Origin: Eukaryota sp. TZLM1-RC
Lineage: Eukaryota > Metamonada: BaSk clade
NCBI GenBank assembly: GCA_040285825.1
Contig: JAUPSS010000005.1
Location: 1,240,001-1,304,000 of the forward strand
Reading direction: 5' to 3'
DNA: 64,000 bases
Position numbers and translations under genes: made by a program. Below, one piece after another: positions 31,443-41,690 of this stretch. Numbering within the stretch: the first letter of the stretch is position 1; every line of letters starts with the position of its first letter. The notes beneath the pieces are model-generated. The model was given only the letters and a program-made list of their open reading frames with translations. It was not told the DNA's origin and did no database searches.

Positions 31443-32940
31443 CTTGTTTTAAAAAATTGTTGAGAAAGGACCTAATGGATCACCTTGTTTGACACCAGAT
31501 GATGATATTAGATTGAATTCCACATATACAAGAGTCGACTGTGAGCCATAAAAATTGTGAAAGAACAACTCAGCTTCTGGAAAATGAGTTTGAAGCAATG
31601 GCATGATCGACGACCTCTTCACTGCATTGAAAGCGTTTTTAAAATCTAAATTAAAAATATAATTCAAAGTACTTGAATTAAAAAAGATATCAGAAGAGAG
31701 TGCTGCAGAAGATGCACCATCAACTGTTTTAATTCCAAATTGGAAAGGACTAAAAAAATCTTTAGCTTTTTTACCAATCCTGCCAAAAACAGCTGAAGCA
31801 AGAATACGAGACAAAGATTCACCAATTGCAATAGGCCTTATTTTTGATTCATTCCTTTTTTAAAGCAATTAAGCGTGAACTTGTCATTTCAGATGGAAGC
31901 TTGATTTTTTATGTTTAAATTTTGTTGAAAAAAAAACCAAATCATCAATGCATTCAGGACATTGGTTCCCCGTGGATTTCGACATGTCAAAAGTGATCAT
32001 TGATGGACCAGGCGCTTTTCCAGATGGAAAGTGGTTAATCAATTTAAATAGTTCATCATTAGTTAGGGGTTTTTGCTCCCAATAACTAACACTATTAGGT
32101 TTAGGGCACTTAAAATTTTCAACAGGATGGAGACTATTAAGTTGAGCAATAGTATTTTCATTACATCCAGCAAGTTCAGATGAAAACAGGCATTGCTTAG
32201 CGGAACCAAAGCGTCCCTTTAAAGCTAATTTTCGAACCATTTTTCTTTCTTCATGACTGAAGGACGAAATTTTGATTTCGATGATAGTAATTTTTATCTT
32301 TAAGCAAAAAATTTCCATAGCGGTGTTACATCCCATATGCCTTTTGTTAATTCGGTAGTAAATTTTCGAAAACTAATTGAAAAGGGTATGCAAGATAGAG
32401 GACTTACCTGTGATGGAACACGTATTGGAGGCCTCAAGGAATCAACAGCTTTACAGGATTCCCAAATACGTAATGGTCGTCCAGAAGAATTAATGCCCAA
32501 ATTTTTAGTACAAAAACTTCACTTATTATTCAGAGAATCAATGGATGAATTTATAGGTACTATTGCTGGTATTTCTTGATCAGCATTATCATTATTTATG
32601 GGTAACGAAGAGAGTGATTGTTCCAAATCAGCAGATACAACACGAGCTTTTAATTGTTCTTGTTTTATTTGGGGACATGTTTTAACGTTATGTCACGGTT
32701 GACGACATTTACCACAACTCTGAGAATGAACTTTTCCAGTTTTCAATGGTATTGGCTTCATTTTTTTCAGTCACTTCTATTTTGTCAACTGGTCAGTTAG
32801 AAGTAGGTGTTCTGAACATTTTTCTGTTATTCGAGCCATGATTGTCATTGACAGAAGTTTTTGCGGTTGTTCGAATTTTAGAAGGTGAAAACAGTTTTGC
32901 AGAAACAGAGTTACTGACAGAACGTGCAGCAGTTCTGATT
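31443..32940 (-). pseudogene. Group A-related R2-type element, 5' half
   Basis: Minus strand. It covers the disordered N-terminal region (about 32935-32780), a zinc knuckle CGKCRQP-stop-HNVKTC (about 32690), the conserved RPPIRVPSQVSPLSC (about 32430), RT motif 0 (LTNDELFKLINHFPSGKAPG) and RT motifs up to SSSGVKQGDPLGP (about 31480). It then stops dead against the transposase relic, before the YMDD box. Several stops and frameshifts. It gives the best view of the N-terminus of this group. Confidence 0.75.
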
Positions 32941-33822
32941 ACCATTAATGAAACACTTGGGCATTTTAATATCTAACCCTATTTGTTTGGACACATCAAC
33001 GAAATGTTGTAAACCGTGTTGTAAAAGAGACAAAGGGCCAATAAGTGATAAATCATCTGCATAAGCACATATATGAATGTCAGGAAAATCCGACTTAAAT
33101 TTTACCAAAACTGATTGCAGTGCTAAGCAAAAGAAAAATGGACCCAATGGATCCCCTTGTTTGACGCCTCTTGACGAAACAATATTCTCAGAATGAAAAA
33201 TTAAGTTAGAGGGTGATCCATACATCAATTTGAAATAGGGCAAAAGTGGAGTATAATAAAATTCAAGTTCTTGCAAAATACTTGAGCGCAAAACCGAGTT
33301 GAAAGCATTTTTAAAATCAATATTCAGTAATTAATTTTCGCCTTCTTGATTGAAAAGTAAATCTTTCCACAACGCAGCACAGGTTGTGCCATCAGGAATT
33401 TCAATAGCAAACTGATAAGGACGGAAAAAATTAATTGCGGATGACTTAACTCTTTTAAAAGAAATAATTGCTAATAATCTCATTATGGACTCACCAACAG
33501 CAATAGGTCTGACACCACCACCTTGTTTACCTAAAGCAACTAAACGAGATGGCGTTAACGCTTGAGGTAACTTTAAAAGTCCCACGATAACACTATTAAA
33601 AAAGAATGCTCAATCATGAGCGATTTCTGGACATTTCTTGACGGCCGATTTCAATTGATCATAACTAAGTCCAGAAGGCCCAACTGAACGACCAGACGGA
33701 AGTCCTTTAATAGCCACACTAATTTCATCAGAAGTAACAATATTAGCAGTGAAGAAATCACGTGCAGCATCAGAAACAATGCGGTTTATGGTAAAATCTT
33801 GAGGAATGTCAAGAGATTTCAT
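32941..33822 (-). pseudogene. R2-type RT relic, group E (YADD variant)
   Basis: Minus strand: ISVAIKGLPSGRSVGPSGLS (RT motif 0), GGGVRPIAVGESIMRLL, NIDFKNAFNSVLRS, SSRGVKQGDPLGPFFFCLAL, and the catalytic box AYADDLSLIG in place of YMDD. Two stops break the frame (about 33335 and 33600). The 3' half is missing where it meets the 31443-32940 copy. A lineage distinct from A-D by the active-site variant. Confidence 0.75.
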
Positions 33823-33928
33823 AGTTAAATTATTATTTAATATTGTTATTTATTGGTTTAGAATTCGATTGAACAAAAACTTTATCTGTAGAACTGTTAA
33901 TCTTTTTGTTGATGAGGGGCTTCAACAT

Positions 33929-34440
33929 TTAAAATTGAAGCAAAATCAAGTTCAGCTGTGGGGGATGTAAAGGCTTTTGAAGGTATTCGGAAATCCCAGT
34001 CAACAGATCGTAAGGCCACAATTTCTTGGTTTGTATTCCATAATTTTGAATTTCATGAAAAAGAAGTTCGCGTTCCAGTTCATCATATCGCCTCCTTTCA
34101 ATGTCGAGAGCTGTCAAACAAAATGAAATAAAGGACACCGGCTTTTTTGCAAGTTGCTGATTTTCACTCACTACAAGCAAAGGTTTTACTACTTTGGCTT
34201 CGCAATGCTTCCCGATACCGAAGGGGATGTAATTAAGAGTTGTTTTTCCTGCTTCGAACATACTCTTCCATGTTTTCAAACGACCTCAGGTGCTTTGATC
34301 TCATTATTGGCCTCTTTCAGTTGTACTATGATCACGGGATTCGTTTTGTCGAACTCCATACACTTCTTCTTGAACTCATCTCTGGTTATGGTTTTAGTAG
34401 CAATCAAAACGTAGAACTATGGGTGGGCAGATCGATCGAA
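33929..34440 (-). pseudogene. Unrecognised protein-coding remnant
   Basis: Minus strand. 34430-34285 reads VLIATKTITRDEFKKKCMEF...EANNEIKAPEVV. A stop/frame change follows, then 116 codons (MKTWKSMFEAGKTTLNYIPF ... ERRRYDELERELLFHEIQN) to 33929. Composition is that of a soluble helical protein, with no transposon motif. Probably a decayed host gene. Confidence 0.35.
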
Positions 34441-34499
34441 CTCAAGGTACTTCTTCAAAAGGTTTCGTCAAAAATTCTTTACTCCACTGTAGTTTGAAG

Positions 34500-34600
34500 T
34501 TATTTTTATATATACTGTATTTTTTATTGAAATAAAATTCTATCTTATATTCAATATCCTCCAAACAAGCGTCACTATCACTAAACCTACTCACAGCAAA
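34500..34600 (-). mobile_element. Group A 3'-end scrap
   Basis: About 100 bp match the group A terminus (FSDSDACLEDIEY and the following AT-rich 3' UTR). The flanks 34482-34510 and 34626-34655 resemble each other (AAAATTCTTTA...GTTTG), possibly an aged target duplication. Confidence 0.5.
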
Positions 34601-34662
34601 TACCACAGCAAATAACCTACTCGAATACAAATAAAATTCTTTATTGCACCGCAGTTTGGTTT

Positions 34663-34932
34663 GGTGGCAAGACATCGTCTGTCCCAGTTGCTGACGTCAA
34701 AAACACTGAGGCATATCAATCGTATTTGCGTACCCTTGGTCCTCACACTACTAGGAAACGGAAGGAGAATTCCGATTCTAAATCTAGGACTAATTCCCCT
34801 GTAGTTGATTCTTATAGCTCTCGTACGAGATCTAAGAGAGAAAAGGAATTGTTGTACTGTGGACAATTAGTCAAGTACATTAATCATAGATTCTTTACTA
34901 GTGATGGCCTTTATAAGGGCCAACGATTTTAA
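34663..34932 (+). CDS. Unrecognised ORF, 3' part of a gene upstream of the group B element
   Basis: Open frame with no ATG at its start: GGKTSSVPVADVKNTEAYQS, then a Ser/Arg/Lys-rich stretch (TRKRKENSDSKSRTNSPVV) and ELLYCGQLVKYINHRFFTSD, ending TAA at 34930. The stop is followed at once by AATAAA and then by the integration point of the full-length group B element. Likely the C-terminal part of a small basic protein or of a retroelement Gag. Not recognised. Confidence 0.35.
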   Translation, partial: GGKTSSVPVADVKNTEAYQSYLRTLGPHTTRKRKENSDSKSRTNSPVVDSYSSRTRSKREKELLYCGQLVKYINHRFFTSDGLYKGQRF

Positions 34933-34942
34933 TAAACAAACT
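34933..34942. repeat. Target-site duplication, left copy (TAAACAAACT)
   Basis: Exact 10-mer repeated at 38279-38288, flanking the group B element. Confidence 0.75.
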
Positions 34943-37900
34943 GTTTTTTTTCTTCCTCTACATAAAACCGTTTAACTTAAAACCTGGCTGAACTGCGATC
35001 ATTGCTTTTATTCTTTCTTGTTGATGCTGAATCAGTTTCTGATTCCAATGGAGTCAAAAGAAAGAACGATAGACAACAAGATGCTCATAACGTCCTTTTC
35101 ACCTCTCCTCCTTAACCTCTTCTCTCTTCATTTTTGGACAAAATAATTTCTGATCAAGAATTTTTAGAAAATCATGATGAAAACAAAGTTTGTTCAAAAA
35201 CAAAGCCACGCTCCTACAGATGCTCAAAGTGTCGACAACAGGGACATAATGCTCGAACATGCCCCAATGTTGGAAAAAATGATGCGGCAAATTCTGAAAC
35301 AAAATGTAAAAGAAAATTTATTAGAAGGAAAGAGTCTAAGGTAGAACCCATAAATAATGCTCCACAAATTGTTGCAAAACCAGTTTGCTACCGATTAAAG
35401 CACAAAACTTGCAACACTTGTGGTATTTCTTTTAGAAAAAATGCAAAAGGAAAAACTTCTGATCGCTGCTTGAAATGCCGCATAGTTGATAACTACCATC
35501 CTCCTATAAGAATACCTCAAGAAATTCATCCGACCAAATGCAATGAAGTTGCTTTCGTTTTTCAAAGATTTTTGGATCAATTATGTAAAGGAAAGTATGC
35601 TATCAATATTATTTGGGAATTTTTTGGTTCTTTTTGTCCTCCTTTTGAACAAAATTTCGTTAATATTTCCGAAGATTTAACTAATATAGCACCGAGAAAT
35701 CAGTCATCCGAGAAATTAAGTAAAATTTTTGAAGACAAATGCTTTGACAACAAATGGTCCAAGGCTTTGTCAGCTTTAAGTCCCGGAGTTAAAGCACCGA
35801 ACAATGAAAATACAATAGATAAACTGAAAATACTTCATCCTTATGAAGACCCTATAATGGATCAAAATTTTTAAGGCACATACTGGGAAAATTATCCATT
35901 GATGCCATCAGAAGTTTTTTCAGTTATCAAAAAGAGACCTCGTGGTAAGTCTGCCGGACTTTCTGGTATTACTATTGATCATGTAAAAGCCGCGATTATT
36001 TCTTCAGAAGATTGCCTTGGTTTATTGACCAAATTTTTCAACCAAATATTATCTGGTCAACGCAAATACCCAGAAGAATTAAGAAGTTCTCGTTTGAGTG
36101 CACTTGTCAAAAATTCAAAAATGGATGTTCGTCCTATTGCAGTCTCTGAGAGCTTACACAATATTTTTTCTGCGTGTTGCTTAAGCAGGTTCAATGAAAA
36201 AGCTAAAAAGATTTTATTACCCTTTCAATATGGTATAAATACTACAGATGGAGTCTCTTCAGCGATTTTTGCTACTGATGTCTTATTTCGTCAAAATGAA
36301 TCCAATGTTTGCATGTCATTGGATTTTAGTAATGCTTTCAATTCACTAGGTCGTCGCAGTATCCATGGTGCTCTATTGCAATATATGCCGGAATTAATAC
36401 CATATTTTCAATCAACATATTGCACATATTCTAATTTACATTTTGGTAACAGCATTTTGAGTTCATCAAGTGGCGTAAAGCAAGGAGATCCGTTAGGACC
36501 TCTTTTGTTTTGTTTGGCCATTCATCCTATTCTACTGCAAATTCAAGAGATGTTTCCTTCACTAAAAATGATTGCATATATGGATGATGTTGTGCTTATT
36601 GGTGATTTAAATATTGTGAAACAAGCAACTGTTTGATTTAAAGAATTATTTACCAAAATTGGTCTCCGACTTAATTTACTTAAATGTGTTTTGTTATCGA
36701 ATTCTCCAGTTTCCACAATAATTGATGATATTGAAATTCAAGCCAAATTATATTCAATTGATGCTATTCGTCATTTGGGTTCATTTTTAAGAAATAATGA
36801 TGAAATTACCAAAAAATTGTTTGAAAAGTTGAACTCAATTTCTGACAAAATTGACCGAATGATGAATTTAGATATAAAAAAACACATCAAATTTACCATT
36901 ATAAGACTGTGTTTTAGTTCCAATTTTAATCATATATTTCGATCTACAAATCCTCTCATCACCAGACCTTTGGCTCAAAAGTTTAATGAGTTACGTGCAA
37001 AAGTCCTGTCTCAATTACTGGGATGTAAAATGTTTCAAATTCCAGATCATGCTTACCTTAGTCCACAATATGGTGGTTTAGGGTGGACGAAGGCTTCTAT
37101 TCTTACCTCGTGTGCTTTTGTTGGTGGATGCAGAAATGCAATCTTTGAGTTCTCCGAAAGATTTGCAGATTGGGAAGATTTATTGATGACAACGCAAAGT
37201 TCTACTGTTTTTGCATTAAATGAAGAAATTTCAAGAATTGATGTAGAAAAATGGGGTCGATGTTTTCCCCAATCATTCAATGGAAATATTCCAGAAAAAA
37301 ATGTTTTAAATTTGAAGTACACTCTTCGAACATTACAGAAAAGATTGACTGGAATGTATGAAAAAGATCTTTACAATAATATTTGCAGCTCGGCTGTTTT
37401 AAATCAAGATCTTCACTCATTGTTATTGGAAAAGGGTGTTTGTGAAAACAAGGCGTCAGATTCTTCACTTTTTGTAACCATTGTACCACGAAGATTTGGA
37501 TTGTGTGCCACTAATGAAGCATTTGTAACAAAAATGAGATTATATTTGAACATCCCCATTAACCAATTATTATCAAAAGAAAAATGTATTTGTTCGAATT
37601 CACCTCAACTCACTTTGCGCCATGCTCTAAATTGCTCTAAATTGATAACTTATCGTTCTTCATTACATGATGCTGTTAGAGACACTGTTTTCAATATGGC
37701 ACAAACTGCAAGGATATCGTGTATCAAAGAGCCTCTGCTGAAGTAAACATTTTCTCTGAATAGTTTTGGTTCTGATGATAGAGGTGATGTATACTGTGAT
37801 TGGATTGATAATTCTGAAGCTATTGTTGACTTTGTCTCATGTAATGTTGCAAACGATACTTTGGTTCACAGAAGAAAACTTAATCCTGTGGCTGCTCTGG

Positions 37901-38278
37901 ATTTTAAAGCAAAAGAAAAACATAGAAAATATGATAAAGAAATTGAAGATGCAAATGTCGATAGAAATACACAGCTGGTTTTTATTGCTTTCCCATTTTC
38001 GATAAATGAAAGATTATCAGTTGAAGCAGAAACTTTTTTGGATGACTTCCAAAAAATGGTGAAAGAAAAAACAATGAAAAGATTTGATATTTTTTTATGG
38101 CGTTCACAAATTCAATTTGCCATTATTAATAGATTACCGCGGTTTTTCAATCGAATTAGAGAAGCTTTAGCTAGACAGCAAGCAAATCAAGAATTTGTAG
38201 AGGAAATCTTGGTTTAATAATAGTCGTCCCATTAGTTATGATTTAATTTAATCAAGTGTGCAAATTCAATAAATACGT
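34943..38278 (+). mobile_element. Group B R2-type retrotransposon, full-length copy (3336 bp)
   Basis: Bounded by an exact 10-bp duplication. It has a 5' leader of about 170-190 bp, one long reading frame (35116-38217) and a 61-bp 3' tail with AATAAA. All truncated group B copies in the window share its 3' end. The insertion lies between a TAA/AATAAA at 34930-34936 and an ATG at 38299. Confidence 0.85.
35134..38217 (+). pseudogene. Group B zinc-finger / RT / endonuclease ORF with three in-frame stops and no frameshift
   Basis: Domains in order: zinc knuckle CSKCRQQGHNARTC (about 35220-35262), a second Cys finger (CNTCGISF...DRCLKC), the conserved HPPIRIPQEIHPTKC, RT with RPIAVSESLHN, LDFSNAFNSLGRR, SSSGVKQGDPLGPLLFCLAI and AYMDDVV (YMDD at 36577-36588), thumb, CCHC finger CICSNSPQLTLRHALNC (about 37590-37637), endonuclease DDRGDVYCDWIDNSEAIVDF (about 37773) and the conserved end. 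One frame holds throughout. It is cut only by TAA 35872-35874, TGA 36634-36636 and TAA 37744-37746. The TGA is also in the copy at 9850-11860. The frame opens after TAA 35113 and has no ATG before the zinc knuckle, as in some R2 elements that do not use a standard start. Confidence 0.85.
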
Positions 38279-38288
38279 TAAACAAACT
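38279..38288. repeat. Target-site duplication, right copy (TAAACAAACT)
   Basis: Exact partner of 34933-34942. Confidence 0.75.
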
Positions 38289-38298
38289 TATCTCAATT

Positions 38299-38607
38299 AT
38301 GTTACTGTTCATGTCTCATTTTACAGCATCAATACAATTTCAACAGCAACTGTGTAAATTTGGGCATGTGATTCCAAAGCCGTTTTGGTTGCATAAAACG
38401 CCAAAAATTGATGCTACTGAAGCACAACCATTTTTGCTTCCACCTAACAACTGCTTCATTCGTTATTGCAGAAATATGATGCTTGAATTGATCCGTCTTT
38501 CGAAATTGTGTTCAAGCTTTGATAAGATCTTTAAGCCAATCGTTAATCTCAGGATCATCAGTTACTACTGGAAGAATGCTCACCGCTTTTTAAGGGAGTT
38601 TCAGTAG
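38299..38607 (+). CDS. Unrecognised 102-residue protein
   Basis: ATG at 38299, TAG at 38605. Contains GHVIPKPFWLHKTPKIDATE, then LLPPNNCFIRYCRNMMLEL and a helical C-terminus ending YWKNAHRFLREFQ. No signal peptide or membrane helix. The ATG lies 10 bp after the right duplication of the full-length group B element, so the retroelement has replaced the upstream region. It could be a truncated gene whose 5' part was separated by the insertion. Not recognised. Confidence 0.4.
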   Translation: MLLFMSHFTASIQFQQQLCKFGHVIPKPFWLHKTPKIDATEAQPFLLPPNNCFIRYCRNMMLELIRLSKLCSSFDKIFKPIVNLRIISYYWKNAHRFLREFQ

Positions 38608-39283
38608 CAGGTGGATATTATTTTTATAGTAATTTCTACGCATTCGTAGCAAGAACACTATCTTATAAAGTAGATTCCACAAAATTTTATTGAATCATAG
38701 AGCAAATTTAAATCGTATGTCTTATTTTGAAAAGAATCATGTGAGCAAAAACCAGAAAAAAGAGATACACTATTTTCACTTCCCAATTTCAGTTTTTCTA
38801 ACTCCCCATTTAACGTTCAACCAATGTTCTTTTTTTTCATGCAGTTATACATAGTGTTTTATGTTGCTTGAGTTTTCTTATTTATTTTACTTATTTGATT
38901 AAAACTAATGGTGATTCGTTGGTTTTTGACAAGTTTTGCTCAAATAGTTCCACAGAAGAATATGCTCCCTTCCCATGTACCTGATTTCTTGCACAAACGG
39001 CATCCTTCGACAAGTGCACTTCTTTAGAATTTATGCTGACGTGATAACGAATTTATCTAGATCGTTGTTTATTATATAGTTCATTTTCTTAACTGTTTTC
39101 ATAAACGATCTGCATTAATTGTTTACAAGGAACTGTGTACGAAACCCAATCCCTGCAATTGCCGGATTCGGAAAATCTTTATAAGCAGCTTAAACAACTA
39201 GAACAATATAGTTCGTAGAGGCAAGCTTCGAGCTACAAGCAGCCAGGGTTACAATCAATGCGCTGACAGTGATCGACCCTTTA
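38608..39283. other. Intergenic spacer
   Basis: AT-rich, no ORF of note. It presumably holds the promoter of the coiled-coil gene that follows. Confidence 0.5.
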
Positions 39284-41029
39284 ATGAATTTGGAGGCAGG
39301 GAAACCGAGAAGTATTCAAAATGAACACACCTCTGAATTGAACTTTTGGTGCGATACCACAATGCATATCACCCTCCCTTCTGACCAAGATGGGCTCTTT
39401 ACAGAACAGTCTGACTCTTCTCTATTCACAGTTCAACAAAGTACCTCCTTTTCTTACTTCTCTAATCTCAAATTCGACTCATCTACTCCTAATTTACTTT
39501 TCCTCTTCTCCGATAATGATCCTGCTAACCTCAAAACTCCCCATGTTCTTCAATCCTTTCTATCCACTCACGAGTCTTCCTTCAACATATCACTCCTCTC
39601 CGTCACTTCCTCAACCATTCATGATCCTTTCCAGCCACTGTCGTCACACACCATCACCTACGACCCACATGCTTGCTTCGATATCAACCCTAAACCCTCA
39701 AAGTTCACACATACTAGGGACTCTTGCGAAGATTTTCTTGAAGGTTTTACTGAATTACTTGAAAATACTATCAGAACTACTGTTTTTCAGTGTTTAATTT
39801 CTTTAATTACATTCAATAATTCAAAGTTGTTTATTTTTGAATTCCCAATTATTAATCTATTTTACAATTTGGATAATGAGGATGAGTTTGAATTGCTCAA
39901 GTCTTTTTTAGTTTTATTTAAAGAAATGGAATCTGCTGAACATTTGAAAAATTCTGTATCTAGTAACAACTTTTTCAAATTTTTGGTACTTGTGCTCAAG
40001 TCGAGATCACGTGCGTCTACAGTGATCCATTCTTTTCCTTCCCAAAGATTTAGCGAAATTTTGCTTTTGTTTAAGGAAATTTCTACTTTTCCTTTGGATT
40101 TTGACGAAGATTATCACCAATTAATGAGAAAAAACAATTTTTTATTTGCAATTAGTCCAGAAATCTTTCAAAATTCATATAATTCAACAGTGAAGAAATT
40201 AAATTTTGTTCTTAATTATTCTCTTTTAATTAAAGAAAACATTGATCTTAGAAAACAATTAAGAAACATGAATTCACAAGCAGATAAAATTGATTTCAGT
40301 TCAATTAATCAATCAAATTTGATTGAATCAACACGTGTACGGTCAATGTCGACGTCACTTGGAGTGCAGACCAAGCAGGAAAGTGACAAGCCGAATATTT
40401 TAAACTTGGATGAGGTTGACACCGAAGTGAGCCCTTCACCTTGTAAAGAGCATGAAATTTTAGAAAAAGAAAATTTAACTCTCAAAACATTAGTTATTAA
40501 GCAAAAGGAAGCATATCAAGAAGAATTGGAGAAAATGGAAAGAATGTTGGAAGAAACCAGAAAAGCTGCTCAAAGTAATCACGTGCGAGTTGAAAATGAT
40601 GACATCATAGGTCAAAATAATGACGTGATAGCCGACAAAGTTGATGTCGCAACTGAGCCACAAGAGCCAGTCACCATGGAAGCTCAAAAACAAATGATTC
40701 ATCAAGAAGTCTCTGTAATTCCTGCCTTGGTTTCCGTTTCAATGATTACTGATTCATTGGATTTTAAACTGAAAGGAACCAATACCATTCCTTCCTTAGC
40801 CGCAAATGCTGCCGTTCAAACGACCAAAGTCAAAGGAAATCTTCATAATAACTCAATGGTAAAGTCAACACCTTTGGAGAAGAAGTTTGTAAATAATGAT
40901 TACAGTATGTTGAGCAAAGAAGAGCTTTTGGTTAAGTTGACTATTGCTGAACAACAGTTGTTAACTTTGGAACAAGCTTTTCAGCATGAATTGGAAAGAT
41001 ATGAGATGATGTTGGCTAATGAAGATTAG
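39284..41029 (+). CDS. Unrecognised protein, helical domain plus coiled coils
   Basis: Up to 581 codons, TAG at 41027. ATG choices are 39284 or 39362; the second gives MHITLPSDQDGLF and is equally likely. The N-terminal 115 residues are Ser/Thr/Pro-rich and disordered. Residues of about 120-310 form a helical repeat-like domain (EDFLEGFTELLENTIRTTVF ... NNSKLFIFEFPIINLFYNLD). Then come a first coiled coil (LIKENIDLRKQLRNMN), a linker, a charged coiled coil (KEHEILEKENLTLKTLVIKQ ...), a linker and a C-terminal coiled coil (KEELLVKLTIAEQQLLTLEQ). The plan suggests a cytoskeletal or scaffold protein. No named family recognised. Confidence 0.65.
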   Translation: MNLEAGKPRSIQNEHTSELNFWCDTTMHITLPSDQDGLFTEQSDSSLFTVQQSTSFSYFSNLKFDSSTPNLLFLFSDNDPANLKTPHVLQSFLSTHESSFNISLLSVTSSTIHDPFQPLSSHTITYDPHACFDINPKPSKFTHTRDSCEDFLEGFTELLENTIRTTVFQCLISLITFNNSKLFIFEFPIINLFYNLDNEDEFELLKSFLVLFKEMESAEHLKNSVSSNNFFKFLVLVLKSRSRASTVIHSFPSQRFSEILLLFKEISTFPLDFDEDYHQLMRKNNFLFAISPEIFQNSYNSTVKKLNFVLNYSLLIKENIDLRKQLRNMNSQADKIDFSSINQSNLIESTRVRSMSTSLGVQTKQESDKPNILNLDEVDTEVSPSPCKEHEILEKENLTLKTLVIKQKEAYQEELEKMERMLEETRKAAQSNHVRVENDDIIGQNNDVIADKVDVATEPQEPVTMEAQKQMIHQEVSVIPALVSVSMITDSLDFKLKGTNTIPSLAANAAVQTTKVKGNLHNNSMVKSTPLEKKFVNNDYSMLSKEELLVKLTIAEQQLLTLEQAFQHELERYEMMLANED

Positions 41030-41690
41030 ATACAATATTGGATCAGATATCGGCGTGGGAAATGTTTCAAATGATCTTGTTTTATTAGTTTTGTGACCAA
41101 TATTCACCTTTATTTTTGTTTTCGCTTGGTATATTTTTGTGTAGATGCTTCAAATAATTTTTTGTTTAATTGCAGCGTCATTTACTTTTATTAATTTTAA
41201 TTCTTATTAATAATTTAATATTTTTCGTTTCTTTTCATTACATTACTCATTTGGTGATTCTTAAATCCGGATTTCTTAATGTAGATGAGCATTCCTGTAT
41301 GTGTAACGAAATTCAGTCTTTTTATCTTTTTTCTTTCTTATTTGTAAATTATGTATTTTAGTTTATCTCCAATAAATAACCATCTGCTTTATTATCTTAA
41401 ACACGTAGCTTTGATTTAAATCTGTTGTTTCTGTTAGTTTTCGAGATTAAGGTCTTCTTGACTGAACTTTCACTTATTTTTTGTTTTTACATAACTCTAT
41501 GAAAATTGATTTATTTGTAAATACATTCTTTGTTGTTGATTAACCAAACACGTAAAAAATTTCAATTTTCAAAACTTTAGTGACAACGTTCTTCACTACT
41601 GTCTGTGAGAAATTATCTTTCAATGTAGAAACCAACAAGGAGTAAAAGTCTTGGTGCATTGAACTTTATGGAATTGGTCAGGTTCCATAA
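41030..41690. other. Convergent spacer between two genes
   Basis: T-rich 3' flank of the coiled-coil gene and of the receptor kinase on the other strand; several AATAAA motifs (for example near 41371). No ORF. Confidence 0.5.

Noticed and set aside
36634-36636. TGA read as Trp as a general genetic code
   Set aside because: Long host ORFs use TGG for many Trp codons and contain no internal TGA; several genes end in TGA.
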